A stretch of 64,000 bases of DNA from Mycobacterium paraense (GTDB lineage: Bacteria; Actinomycetota; Actinomycetes; Mycobacteriales; Mycobacteriaceae), in assembly GCF_002101815.1 (NCBI RefSeq), contig NZ_LQPM01000034.1, positions 1 to 64,000 of the forward strand. The letters run 5' to 3'. Both the position numbers and the translations under genes were made by a program. Each line of letters opens with the position of its first letter. Positions within the stretch are counted from its first letter, which is position 1. Shown in pieces: positions 9,533 through 17,567 of the stretch. A model generated the notes under the pieces. It saw only the letters and a list, made by a program, of their open reading frames with translations, was not told where the DNA came from and did not search any database.

Positions 9533-10438
9533 ATGCTCACCGAGGACTCGCTGCGGATCCTGGAATGGGATCGGCGGATGCCGCTCAACTTCGACCTGGG
9601 CCCGCTGCACGTGCACCTGTACGCGCGATCGGTGTTCTTCATGTGGGTCACCGTGGTGATCCTGGTGGTCGCCGGCGTCGCGGTGCTCGCGTCGCGCAGG
9701 CGGGAGCTGATCCGGCGGTGGACGACGTGGGTGATGATCGCGCCGGTGGTCGGGATCCCGATCTGGATCGGCCGGGGAACCACCGCGGCGCTGGCCGCCG
9801 CGCTGGCGGTGGTGGCGGTCTTCGAGTACGCGCGCCTGGTCAAACTCGGCAAGGTCGACACGTACCTGCTGCTGGGCCTGGCCGTGCTCTATCCGCTCGC
9901 GGCGTGGCTGCACCCGCCGCTGCTGCGCCTGGCGCCGATCATCGTGCTGGCGTGCGCCCTGCCGTCGGTGTTCAGCGGCGACGTCGAGAACGGCGGCAGG
10001 CGCACCACGTTCACCGCGTTCGGTTCGGTGTGGATCTGCTGGTCGTTGGCGCACCTGGTGACGCTGTGGTCGGACGCCTACCTGGTGTGCTTCGCGGCGG
10101 CGGCCACCGACGTCGCGGCCTGGTGCGGCGGCAAGGGGCTGCGGTTCTTCGGGTGGGCCCGAAAGCCGTTGTCGCCGTTGAGCCCGAACAAGACGGTCGG
10201 CGGCCTGGTCGGCGCGGTCATCGGCGCGTTTCTGGTGCTGATGCTGCTGGGGACGGTCACCGTCGGGCTGTGGATCGCAGTGGCGTTCGGCGGCGTGCTG
10301 GGCGACCTGGTCGAGTCGATGGTGAAGCGGCAGGCGCAGGTCAAAGACGCCGGCACGTGGCTGCCGGGCTTCGGCGGCCTGCTCGACCGGATCGACTCGC
10401 TACTGCTGGTGCTGCCCCTGGCGTACCTGCTGGCGTGA
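9533..10438 (+). CDS. CdsA/YnbB-like phosphatidate cytidylyltransferase paralogue
   Basis: A 301-residue polytopic membrane protein (about eight hydrophobic segments) ending in the CDP-diglyceride synthetase signature at 262-288: S-x2-KR-x4-KDAG, then a PGFGGLLDRID block. In canonical CdsA the residue before GG is His; here it is Phe. Predicted reaction: CTP plus a phosphatidic-acid-like lipid gives CDP-lipid plus pyrophosphate. It faces a CDP-alcohol phosphatidyltransferase and an acyltransferase across an 8-base convergent gap, so a dedicated lipid route is likely. The housekeeping cdsA of mycobacteria sits elsewhere (near frr), which argues that this is a paralogue. The ATG at 9533 is the first in frame. 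Confidence 0.87.
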   Translation: MLTEDSLRILEWDRRMPLNFDLGPLHVHLYARSVFFMWVTVVILVVAGVAVLASRRRELIRRWTTWVMIAPVVGIPIWIGRGTTAALAAALAVVAVFEYARLVKLGKVDTYLLLGLAVLYPLAAWLHPPLLRLAPIIVLACALPSVFSGDVENGGRRTTFTAFGSVWICWSLAHLVTLWSDAYLVCFAAAATDVAAWCGGKGLRFFGWARKPLSPLSPNKTVGGLVGAVIGAFLVLMLLGTVTVGLWIAVAFGGVLGDLVESMVKRQAQVKDAGTWLPGFGGLLDRIDSLLLVLPLAYLLA

Positions 10439-10446
10439 CCGGCCGC

Positions 10447-11085
10447 TCACGCGGCGTACGCCAGCTGCTCGAGCGGCTTCGTCGTGTCGTCGCCCCGGAG
10501 GGCCAGCACCTGCGCCCGCAGCTGCGCCGCCGAGGCGGTGTGCGGGTCGACGGGTGCGCCGATGCGCACCTGCATCGGCGCGTGGGAGATGAAGCTGGCC
10601 CCCTTGGGGAGCACCTCGGCGGTGCCCAGCACGGCGACCGGAACGATGGGCACGCCGCAGTCGCGCGCCAGGCGCACTGCGCCGGAACGGAATTCGGCGA
10701 CGCTGCCATCCGCGGAGCGGGTGCCCTCCGGGTAGATGACGACGGTGCGCCCGGCCTTGAGCGCCGGACGCGCCGCCGCCAGCAACTGCGCGTAGGTGTC
10801 GGTCCCGGACCGCCGCACCGGCAGCACACCGATCAGCGACGAGGCCACGAAACGGCGCACCGGCACGTCGAACCAGTAGTCCGCGGCCGCGGCGAACACC
10901 GGCTGGGCGCCGGCGGGCAGCGCGGCCAGCAGCACCGCGGTGTCGGCGTGCGACGAGTGGTTGGCCACCACGACGCAGCCGCCCGGCACGCGCCACCGAC
11001 CCGTGACGGTCAGCCCGCCCGAAACGGCGCATACCGCCCGCCACAGCCGGTGCCGCAGCACGCTGGTGATTCGGGTCGCACTCAT
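10447..11085 (-). CDS. PlsC-type 1-acylglycerol-phosphate acyltransferase
   Basis: A 212-residue acyltransferase of the PlsC/LPLAT family, which moves an acyl chain onto a lysophosphatidic-acid-like acceptor at the inner membrane face. The HX4D catalytic motif is HSSHAD at 43-48 and the acceptor-binding block is YPEGTRS around 118-124. Its ATG at 11085 overlaps the stop of the upstream phosphatidyltransferase (ATGA), so the two are translationally coupled. The reading frame continues far upstream but only as a shadow of the neighbour. Acceptor and chain specificity cannot be read from the sequence. Confidence 0.9.
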   Translation of the reverse strand: MSATRITSVLRHRLWRAVCAVSGGLTVTGRWRVPGGCVVVANHSSHADTAVLLAALPAGAQPVFAAAADYWFDVPVRRFVASSLIGVLPVRRSGTDTYAQLLAAARPALKAGRTVVIYPEGTRSADGSVAEFRSGAVRLARDCGVPIVPVAVLGTAEVLPKGASFISHAPMQVRIGAPVDPHTASAAQLRAQVLALRGDDTTKPLEQLAYAA

Positions 11086-11924
11086 GACGCCGACACCTCG
11101 CCCCGCTGCTTCGCCGCCAGCTCGCGACGGGCCGCCCGCAGCCGCAGCGTCGCGGTGATCAGCGATCCGTTCACCAGCTGCGTGCAGACCACGGGCAGGA
11201 TGACCGGGAAGGCGGTGGCCAGCAAGACGAAAAGGCAGCGTTCGGTCTTGCCGAGCGGGCCGCCGTTGCGCCGCTGCGCCCCGGCCGCCGCGGCGGCCAG
11301 CGACGCGAAGGTGGGCAGCGTCGCGGCCAGGGCCGCCACCAGCACCAGCAGCACCGGCCAGGACAAGAAATGCAGCCCGGGGCCGCGCTGCCGCGCCGCC
11401 CACACCGCCAGCCCGGCGAAGGTCAGCAGATCCGAGGTGCGGTCGCCGATCTCGTTGAGGACGAACCCCCACGGCCGGCTCACGCCGCGGGCGCGAGCGA
11501 CCGCGCCGTCGAGATTGGCTCCGGCCAGCCGCAGCGCGAGGAACAGCGCCGCCAGCGGCCACCAACCCAGCGCGACGGCGGCGCCGGCCGCGCCCGCCGC
11601 CACGACGCCGGCCGCGGTGAAGACGTCCGGGGAGATGCGCCGCTCCACGGCGACGTTCAGGATCGGCGTCAACCGGCGGGTGTACCACGGCTTCAGCGCG
11701 TAGAGGCCCTGCCATTTCCGGGAGGCACGTTCGACGGAGGCCGCGGGCAGCGGGACGACCGCGGCGCCGACAACCTGGACCCGGGGAAGCGTGTCCGTCG
11801 CGGCGAGCGCGCGCGACCCCGTCGTGTAGCAGCCGCGGTGGGCGATGCGGGGCTCGCTCGTGGGCGTCAGCGCTCCGATGCTGCGCGTGCGCAGCGTCGG
11901 CGCGTTGTCGAGGTCGGTGCTCAC
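11082..11924 (-). CDS. CDP-alcohol phosphatidyltransferase, YnbA-like variant
   Basis: A 280-residue membrane enzyme that would exchange CMP from a CDP-lipid for an alcohol head group. The CDP-alcohol phosphotransferase motif is present in a variant form: NLDGAVAR (137-144) and NEIGDRTSD (157-165). Counted against the classical D-x2-DG-x2-AR-x8-G-x3-D-x3-D, the first and third aspartates are replaced, but the NxLDG...NEx(G)D..SD form is what I recall from E. coli YnbA-type proteins, which also pair with a CdsA paralogue (YnbB). A long N-terminal tail of about 75 residues precedes the first membrane segment. It is translationally coupled to the PlsC-like gene. Product lipid unknown. Confidence 0.88.
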   Translation of the reverse strand: MSTDLDNAPTLRTRSIGALTPTSEPRIAHRGCYTTGSRALAATDTLPRVQVVGAAVVPLPAASVERASRKWQGLYALKPWYTRRLTPILNVAVERRISPDVFTAAGVVAAGAAGAAVALGWWPLAALFLALRLAGANLDGAVARARGVSRPWGFVLNEIGDRTSDLLTFAGLAVWAARQRGPGLHFLSWPVLLVLVAALAATLPTFASLAAAAAGAQRRNGGPLGKTERCLFVLLATAFPVILPVVCTQLVNGSLITATLRLRAARRELAAKQRGEVSAS

Positions 11925-12226
11925 GGGGTGTTTCCTCTCGGTGGGTGGTCTGTAGTTGTGTGCTAGTCGACCCCGCCCGCTCGGCTACCGGTCCCAACAT
12001 CTCCGACCGCCGCGCGGTGGGCCGCTCGCTCAGGTAAGAGCCACCGCTCCCCCGCGGTCGGACACTTTCTTGCGCAGCACGTACATAACTCCCCGCCGCT
12101 TGCCGGTTCGTCGTGAAGTTCTTGCGGAATTCTTGCGGCCGCTCGGAGAGAGAAAAGCCGAGACTTCAGCTACCGTTCAATCAAGTCGTTCTTGACTTCA
12201 CGCCGATTTACCAGCATCGGAAGGCC
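11925..12226. other. Divergent intergenic region
   Basis: About 300 bases between the minus-strand phosphatidyltransferase and the plus-strand DUF732 gene. It must contain promoters for both. The only strong feature I see is the 39-bp box at 12099-12137; a weak TACCGT at about 12170 could be a -10 element for the DUF732 gene. No convincing reading frame: the in-frame extension of the DUF732 gene to 12113 merely translates the box. Confidence 0.5.
12099..12137. promoter_or_regulatory. 39-bp conserved box, copy 2
   Basis: Second copy of the box at 1182-1220, same strand orientation, 34 of 39 positions identical, with an identical 17-base core CTTGCGGAATTCTTGCG preceded by GTGAAGT. It lies 175 bases upstream of the minus-strand lipid operon and 90 bases upstream of the plus-strand DUF732 gene. 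Relative to a minus-strand gene on its left it has the same orientation as copy 1 has to the kinase. Confidence 0.45.
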
Positions 12227-12592
12227 ATGAATATCGGTCGCACTCAGTGGTCGGCGGCATGCGCGGGCTTGCTGACGGCCGCCGCGCTGATCTGCGCGGC
12301 GCCGGCCGCGGCGGATGCGACCGACGACGCGTTCGTCGCGGCCCTGGCCAAGAACGGTATTTCCCTGTCCGACCGCAATGCCGCGGTGTCGCTGGGTCAC
12401 TCGGTGTGCGCCGGATTCGATCAGGGCCAACCGTCGACCGAAGTGGCGATGAGAATCGTCCGGGAGACCCCGCTTTCGCCCAAACAGGCCGGCTATTTCG
12501 TGGGCGTTTCGGTGGCCGCCTATTGCCCCCAATATCGCGGGAAGACCGACAACTCGTTCAACTGGGCGGTGCCGTTCCCGCCGATGATGTGA
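12227..12592 (+). CDS. DUF732 secreted protein (first of a pair)
   Basis: A 121-residue exported protein. A signal peptide of about 29 residues ends at AAPAAADA, and the mature part is a DUF732 domain, with the family's two conserved cysteines in SVCAGFDQG and AAYCPQY. The ATG at 12227 has GGAAGG five bases upstream and opens directly on the signal peptide, so I prefer it to the longer frame. A tandem paralogue follows after 77 bases. DUF732 proteins are abundant in mycobacteria; their function is unknown. The C-terminus PFPPMM is unusual for the family and is missing from the neighbour. Confidence 0.87.
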   Translation: MNIGRTQWSAACAGLLTAAALICAAPAAADATDDAFVAALAKNGISLSDRNAAVSLGHSVCAGFDQGQPSTEVAMRIVRETPLSPKQAGYFVGVSVAAYCPQYRGKTDNSFNWAVPFPPMM

Positions 12593-12669
12593 GCCCGCGG
12601 GACCCTTTCCCCCCGCTGCGGCGGCGTTATTTTGGGATCGGCGCAGTTTCGCCCGCACAAAGGGGAACC

Positions 12670-13008
12670 ATGACCCACCGGAGGGGTGCTCGCGGGACGT
12701 GGTCGGCGTTCGTTGCCGTCCTGCTGTCGTCCGGCGCCCTGCTCGCCGCGGCGCCGGCGGCCGCGGACGAGACCGATGACGCCTTCATCGCCGCGCTGAT
12801 CAACCAGGGCCTCCCGGTTCCCGACAACGACGCCGCGATCCAGGAGGGCCGCACCATGTGCGCCATGCTGGACCAGGGCACCACGCGCCCCTTGCTGGTG
12901 ATGAGGCTGATGAAGGACACCAATCTCACGGCCAGGCAAGCGGGTTTTTTCCTGGGCATTTCCACGGCCGCTTATTGCCCGCAGTACCGGACCACGGTGT
13001 CCGGATAG
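12670..13008 (+). CDS. DUF732 secreted protein (second of a pair)
   Basis: A 112-residue exported protein with a signal peptide cleaved near APAAADE and a DUF732 domain with cysteines in TMCAMLDQG and AAYCPQY. It shares blocks with the upstream paralogue (ADxTDDAFxAAL, a shared QAG-FxG stretch and AAYCPQYR), consistent with a tandem duplication. The ATG at 12670 follows AGGGGAACC. It ends three bases before the convergent ferredoxin-type gene on the other strand. Function unknown. Confidence 0.87.
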   Translation: MTHRRGARGTWSAFVAVLLSSGALLAAAPAAADETDDAFIAALINQGLPVPDNDAAIQEGRTMCAMLDQGTTRPLLVMRLMKDTNLTARQAGFFLGISTAAYCPQYRTTVSG

Positions 13009-13011
13009 GCG

Positions 13012-14043
13012 CTACCGTCCCCGGACCCCGCCGTCGACGACCTTGACCGGCTTGTGCGGATAGCGGCGCTCGGCGTGCGCCTTCGCCCGCGAGTTGGGCA
13101 GCACGTACAGCGTTTCCTTCTTGTCCTGCAACGGTTTCAGGACCAGGTCCATGAACCCTTTGCGGTTTTCGAGGTACGGCTCGATGACGTCCTCCCCCGC
13201 CGGGCACACGGCCAGGCAGTAGGCCGCCTTGTAGTTGGGCTTGAACGCCAGGCTCTGCCACATCGAGGCGTTCTCCGAATCGCTTACCCGCGAACGAAAG
13301 TCGGCCGCGTCGGTGCTGTCGGCGACGGTCTGCACCCAGTCGGTGAACCCGCCCATGAACTCGCGGTAGTTGTGCACCGAGCAGGAGACGAAGTCGAAAT
13401 CGCCGTCCTTGCCGATCGCGCCGACGGGACAGGCCGCCACGCACAGCTTGCATTCCAGGCACGGGCTGTAGTCGAGCGGCCGGCCGTAGCTGCTGATCGG
13501 TGCGTCCACCAGGATCGTGCCGAGCAGGATGAAGTTGCCGAACTTGGGGTGAATCACGTTGCGGTGGATGCCCATTACGCCCAGGCCGGCGGCCACGGCG
13601 ACGGGCTTGTGCGCCACCACCCAGATCCGGCCGGGAAAGTTGTCCATCTCCATCGGAAAGGTCGCCGACGGGTTCAGCGCCCGATAGCCGGCGTCCTGCA
13701 GCCGTCGCACGATGCGGTGGGCCGCTTCGTTGAGCACCTCGCCGCTGCGGTGGAACTCCTGGTTCGCCACGCTGCGCGCGGTCGAGCGCACGTTGTCGCG
13801 GTTCATCTTGACGACGAGCGAGATGTAGCTCTTGGTGCCCGGCAGCGCGGCCTCGACGTGCTCGGCCTCGGAGGCCAGGTCGGGGTTGTCGATGCCGGCG
13901 AACGCGACGTCGTCGGCGCCGGCGGCCAGGCAGATCTCGCGCAGCCAGTCGGCGTCCAGCGCGCCGGGCCGCCGCGTCGTGCGCGAGCGCACCCGTCGCA
14001 CCGTGGGGTGCTCGGCCAACCGGCCGGGAAGCTTTTCCGTCAT
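13012..14043 (-). CDS. QueG/reductive-dehalogenase-like 4Fe-4S protein
   Basis: A 343-residue cytoplasmic iron-sulfur protein. A double 4Fe-4S region is visible: CLECKLCVAACPVGAIG, a further CSVH, and CLAVCPAGED towards the C-terminus, the arrangement of epoxyqueuosine-reductase and reductive-dehalogenase type proteins. It lacks a Tat signal and a membrane anchor. No queuosine gene is nearby, so a tRNA role is not supported by context; an oxidoreductase of unknown substrate is the safe call. I choose the ATG at 14043 rather than the one six codons upstream because a TACTAT element sits seven bases before it, which suits a leaderless mRNA. Confidence 0.82.
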   Translation of the reverse strand: MTEKLPGRLAEHPTVRRVRSRTTRRPGALDADWLREICLAAGADDVAFAGIDNPDLASEAEHVEAALPGTKSYISLVVKMNRDNVRSTARSVANQEFHRSGEVLNEAAHRIVRRLQDAGYRALNPSATFPMEMDNFPGRIWVVAHKPVAVAAGLGVMGIHRNVIHPKFGNFILLGTILVDAPISSYGRPLDYSPCLECKLCVAACPVGAIGKDGDFDFVSCSVHNYREFMGGFTDWVQTVADSTDAADFRSRVSDSENASMWQSLAFKPNYKAAYCLAVCPAGEDVIEPYLENRKGFMDLVLKPLQDKKETLYVLPNSRAKAHAERRYPHKPVKVVDGGVRGR

Positions 14044-14050
14044 GCTGGGT

Positions 14051-14056
14051 ATAGTA
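14051..14056 (-). promoter_or_regulatory. -10 element for a leaderless mRNA
   Basis: TACTAT on the minus strand followed by seven bases and the ATG of the iron-sulfur protein gene; transcription starting seven bases downstream would begin at the start codon itself. The element overlaps a short palindrome (AGTA-N5-TACT), which could be an operator. No clear -35 element is seen. Confidence 0.4.
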
Positions 14057-14122
14057 CACAATACTCAGTAATGAGACAGAGCGCGGTGGGGTCCGCGAGG
14101 GTTAACGAAGTTTGACTTCGGT

Positions 14123-14377
14123 GTGAACGCATGCGAGCCTTACGCCGTGATCGAGTTGAGCGAGCAGCAGATCATCGACGGGGTGGCCGATCGATTGACC
14201 AGCAAGTATCCGTCCGTTTCGGGGGAAACCGTGACCGCGGTCGTGCGGGACGTTCACGCCCGCTTCGAAGGCCGGCCGGTGCGGGAGTACGTTCCGCTCC
14301 TCGTGGAGCGGTTCGCCGGCCAGGAAGTCGAGCTGCTGGCCACGCGGACCACGCTCGAACAAGCCGTCGCCGTTTGA
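14123..14377 (+). CDS. Three-helix-bundle small protein
   Basis: An 84-residue acidic helical protein without membrane segment or signal. The segment ELSEQQIIDGVADRL, then a helix around VTAVVRDVHARFEG and a third around LVERFAGQEVELLA match the 'three-helix bundle dimerization domain' family common in mycobacteria. The start is uncertain: GTG at 14123 or GTG at 14147, the latter giving VIELSEQQ and probably closer to family length. It is divergent from the iron-sulfur gene and convergent with the MMPL gene. Function unknown. Confidence 0.65.
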   Translation: MNACEPYAVIELSEQQIIDGVADRLTSKYPSVSGETVTAVVRDVHARFEGRPVREYVPLLVERFAGQEVELLATRTTLEQAVAV

Positions 14378-14395
14378 TCCCCGGCCGCGCCGCGG

Positions 14396-16684
14396 CTAGC
14401 TCTGGACGCCGAACAGCACGCGGCGACTCAGCATCCGCCAGTCGGGTTGGGCATCGCCGGGGCCGCGGTCCGCGGTTTCTCTGATCCCGAACCGTTCATG
14501 CAGCCGCGCCAGCGATTCGGGCGCCCACCAGTTGGCCCGGCCGAGCACATGCATGACCGCGGGCACCAGCAGCGTCCGCACCAACGTGGCATCGACCAGC
14601 ACCGCCACCGTGAGCCCGAATCCGAACAGCCGCATGAGCGACACCTGGGCGGCCATCAGCGCCACGAATGAGATCGCCATGATCAGCGCCGCGGCCGTGA
14701 TCACCCGCCCGGTGTGGGCCACGCCGAGCGCGATGCTCTTGTCGTTCGCCCCCCAACCGCGGTGCGACGCCAGCCAGTACTCGCGGATCCGCGCGATCAG
14801 GAACACCTCGTAGTCCATCGAAAGCCCAAAGGTGATGCAGAACAACAAGACTGGCAGATCCACCCCGATCGTGCCGGTCGCGGCGGTGCCGAGCCCGCCC
14901 AGGTGGCCCTGCTGGAACACCCACACCACCGCGCCGAACGCCGCGGCCAGCGACAGGGTGTTCGTCACCAGCGCCTCGAAGGGCAACACCACGCTCCCGG
15001 TCAGCAAGAACACCAGCACCAGGGTGATCACGGCGATGATCGCGAGCACCAGCGGCAGGCGCGTGGTGATCGCGTGCACGGTGTCGCGATCGCTCTGTGC
15101 GGCGCCGGTGAACTGCACCGGCCTGCCCGCCGGGGTGGCGACGGCGTGCAGCCGGTCGAGCTGAGCGGCCGACGCGGCCGAATACAGCGGTGCGGCGGTG
15201 CTCACCGTCAGGAAGGCGCTCCGGTCCTTGAAGTCGGTGGGCGCGGCGGGCGGTCCGGCCGGCCTGCCGCCGACGAACGTGCCGCCCGGCGACGACACCG
15301 ATGTCACGTCGGGCACCCGCGACAGGGCGGCCGCGTAGGCAGCGAGATCGGCGGCGCTGATGCCGGTCGCGTTGGGCAGCACCACGGTGACGTCGGGGAT
15401 CCCGCTGCCCGGGAAGTCGGTGCGCAGCTGGTCGCCGACCTGACGCGCCGAGGCCGAGGTGGGCAGCACCCGGTCGTCGGCGACGCCCCATCGCACATCG
15501 CGGAAGGGCGACCCGAGCAACAGCAGCAGCGCGACGATGGCGATGACGATCGGCGCCGCATGGCGCGTAACGGATCTCGTCCAGCGATACCAGAACCACT
15601 GCTCGTAGGGCGCGGGCTGGGGTTCCGGCCGCCGCAGGATCCGGCGCAACAGCCGGTGCGCGTCCAGCGAGTCGAGCCGTTCGCCCAGCAGCACGATCGC
15701 GGCCGGCGTCACGACGACGGCCGCGGCCACCGCGAACGCGATCACCGCGACGCCCGCGTAGGCGAACGATTTCAGGAAGTATTGCGGGAACAGCACCATC
15801 GTGGCCATCGACAGCGCGACCGTCGTGGCCGAGAACAGCACCGTGCGGCCGGCCGTGGCCATCGCGCGGATCAGCGCCGCCTCGCGAGTCTGGCCCTCCG
15901 CCAACTCATCCCGGTATCGGCTGAGGATCAGCAGCGTGTAGTCGATGGCAAGTGCCGCGCCCATCGCGACCGTCAGGTTCAGCGCGAAGATCGACACGTT
16001 GGCGAACAGCGACACCGCCCGCAGCGACGCCATGGCACCGAGAATCGCGAATCCGCCGACGACCACCGGCAGCGCCGCGGCGAACAAGCCCCCGAAAATC
16101 CAGATCAGCACCAGAAAGCTCAGCGGCAGTGCCAGCGACTCCATCACCAGCAGGTCCGTGCGAGTTTGATCGTCCACCTGCCAGAAGACGGTGGCGTCGC
16201 CCCCGGCGCGCACCGTGACGCCGTCGCGGTCGTGAACGAGTTCGTGGGACAGCCGCTCGGCGGCCTTCTGCGCGTGGGCCTCGCCGCCGGTGATCGCGGC
16301 CACGATCAGCCCCGTCTTGCCGTCCTTGCTGATGAACGCGCGCGCCGCCGCCGCGGGCACGGTCCACGCGGATTGCACCTGCCCGACGTTCGGCGAATCC
16401 TGCAGCCGTGCAACGAGATCGGTGCCTACCGCCCTGGCCCGCGGGCCTTCCGCGCCGGCGTCGGAGGTGACGGTGATCAGCATGACCATGTCGCCCTGGC
16501 CGAACTTCTGGGAGAGCAATGCCGACGCCTGCGCCGACTCCGAGCCGGGGTCGAACCAGCCGCCGGGCAACAGCGTCTTGCTCACCGGGATGCCGAAGAT
16601 CGCGGCGCCGATCATGACCAGAACCGCCAGGGCGATGACGCGGCGGGGCGCGGCGAGGGCGAGACGAGCGGATGCGTACAGCAC
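14396..16684 (-). CDS. MMPL/RND family transporter
   Basis: A 762-residue inner-membrane transporter of the MmpL type, which in mycobacteria export lipids, siderophores or drugs to the periplasm. Two repeats are visible, each with one membrane helix, a large external domain and a five-helix block; GAALAIDYTLLILSRYRDE and FGLSMDYEVFLIARIREY carry the DY pairs used for proton coupling. It is shorter than the large MmpLs (about 950 residues) and has no mmpS partner here. The start codon is GTG at 16684. Substrate unknown. Confidence 0.92.
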   Translation of the reverse strand: MLYASARLALAAPRRVIALAVLVMIGAAIFGIPVSKTLLPGGWFDPGSESAQASALLSQKFGQGDMVMLITVTSDAGAEGPRARAVGTDLVARLQDSPNVGQVQSAWTVPAAAARAFISKDGKTGLIVAAITGGEAHAQKAAERLSHELVHDRDGVTVRAGGDATVFWQVDDQTRTDLLVMESLALPLSFLVLIWIFGGLFAAALPVVVGGFAILGAMASLRAVSLFANVSIFALNLTVAMGAALAIDYTLLILSRYRDELAEGQTREAALIRAMATAGRTVLFSATTVALSMATMVLFPQYFLKSFAYAGVAVIAFAVAAAVVVTPAAIVLLGERLDSLDAHRLLRRILRRPEPQPAPYEQWFWYRWTRSVTRHAAPIVIAIVALLLLLGSPFRDVRWGVADDRVLPTSASARQVGDQLRTDFPGSGIPDVTVVLPNATGISAADLAAYAAALSRVPDVTSVSSPGGTFVGGRPAGPPAAPTDFKDRSAFLTVSTAAPLYSAASAAQLDRLHAVATPAGRPVQFTGAAQSDRDTVHAITTRLPLVLAIIAVITLVLVFLLTGSVVLPFEALVTNTLSLAAAFGAVVWVFQQGHLGGLGTAATGTIGVDLPVLLFCITFGLSMDYEVFLIARIREYWLASHRGWGANDKSIALGVAHTGRVITAAALIMAISFVALMAAQVSLMRLFGFGLTVAVLVDATLVRTLLVPAVMHVLGRANWWAPESLARLHERFGIRETADRGPGDAQPDWRMLSRRVLFGVQS

Positions 16685-16755
16685 GCTAGCGGGATCTCAT
16701 TTCGTGTTCGATGAGTTCACCGTAGATGGGCCAGTCCCAAGTCGCGCAGGCGGTC

Positions 16756-17373
16756 TCAGCCCTTCCTGACGATGTTGTCGGTGCCCCCGACCGAGATCTG
16801 TGGCGCTCCCCCGTGATAGGTCACGTGGTTCGCGGAGCCATCGGTGTCGATCACGTCCGCGTTGTCCGCGACCACCTTGTTGCGCGATCCCCGGACGATG
16901 AGATGGGCGCAGTGTCCGGCCACGTAGGCCGAGTTCCCGCTGCCGGCGATCGTCAGTTCGGCGCGATCACAGAGCACCGTGAAGGTGTCGCTGGTGGGCT
17001 CCTCGGTGAGGTTCCCGCCCGGACCCACGGTCAGGGCGCTGGACAGGTCCGCGGTGGGTTCGGCGCCCGGCAAGGCGGTGGCCGGCGGCGAGTGCTTCTC
17101 CACCCGGTATGGATGGAAGACCAGAATGGCCACCAGCAGGATGCCGGGGATCAGGACGATCCCCCACATGCTGCTCAGCCGGCGCCGCCGGTTCAGCTGC
17201 CGGCGCAGCAGTTCGTAGTTGGGCGGACTCATGCCCGGCGGCGGTGGCACCCATGCGGGCGGCGCGGATCCGACCTCGTCGCCCGCCGGGACATTCTCCC
17301 GCGGGCCGCCTTTCGCGTCGGCGAGGCGGCGTTCCAACTCCCTGATTCGCTTCTCGGGATCGTCGGGGTCCAT
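16756..17373 (-). CDS. DUF3060 membrane-anchored protein
   Basis: A 205-residue protein with a charged cytoplasmic coiled-coil start (DPEKRIRELERRLAD), a proline-rich linker, one membrane segment at about 88-105 and an external C-terminal half with the repetitive DUF3060 pattern. That pattern is a ladder of hydrophobic strands and Gly-Ser-x-Asn turns (IAGSGNSAYVAG, VRGSRNKVVADNADV, TDGSANHVTY), suggesting a small beta-helix; two cysteines sit in CDRAEL and HCAHL. The ATG at 17373 is chosen because the upstream extension is Arg/Trp-rich junk. Function unknown; family members are typical of mycobacteria. Confidence 0.8.
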   Translation of the reverse strand: MDPDDPEKRIRELERRLADAKGGPRENVPAGDEVGSAPPAWVPPPPGMSPPNYELLRRQLNRRRRLSSMWGIVLIPGILLVAILVFHPYRVEKHSPPATALPGAEPTADLSSALTVGPGGNLTEEPTSDTFTVLCDRAELTIAGSGNSAYVAGHCAHLIVRGSRNKVVADNADVIDTDGSANHVTYHGGAPQISVGGTDNIVRKG

Positions 17374-17567
17374 GACCGGAATGCTCCCACAAGTCGCGGC
17401 CCGGGACGTGGGCTTACGCGCGCCGGCTGAAACCCGACCGGCACTTGTCTGCCGCGCCCACGTCGTCGCTCGCCATGGCCAGCTACTGCCCAGGCCGCCG
17501 ATGAGTTTGCGCCGCACGCCGCCTCTGTATAGGCGTTCAGAGTGTTTGCCTTCGAGAGGAACCCGAG

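Noticed and set aside
12113-12226. N-terminal extension of the first DUF732 protein (MKFLRNSC...)
   Set aside because: It only translates the 39-bp non-coding box and would bury the signal peptide. The same peptide-like string appears in a non-coding context at the other copy of the box.
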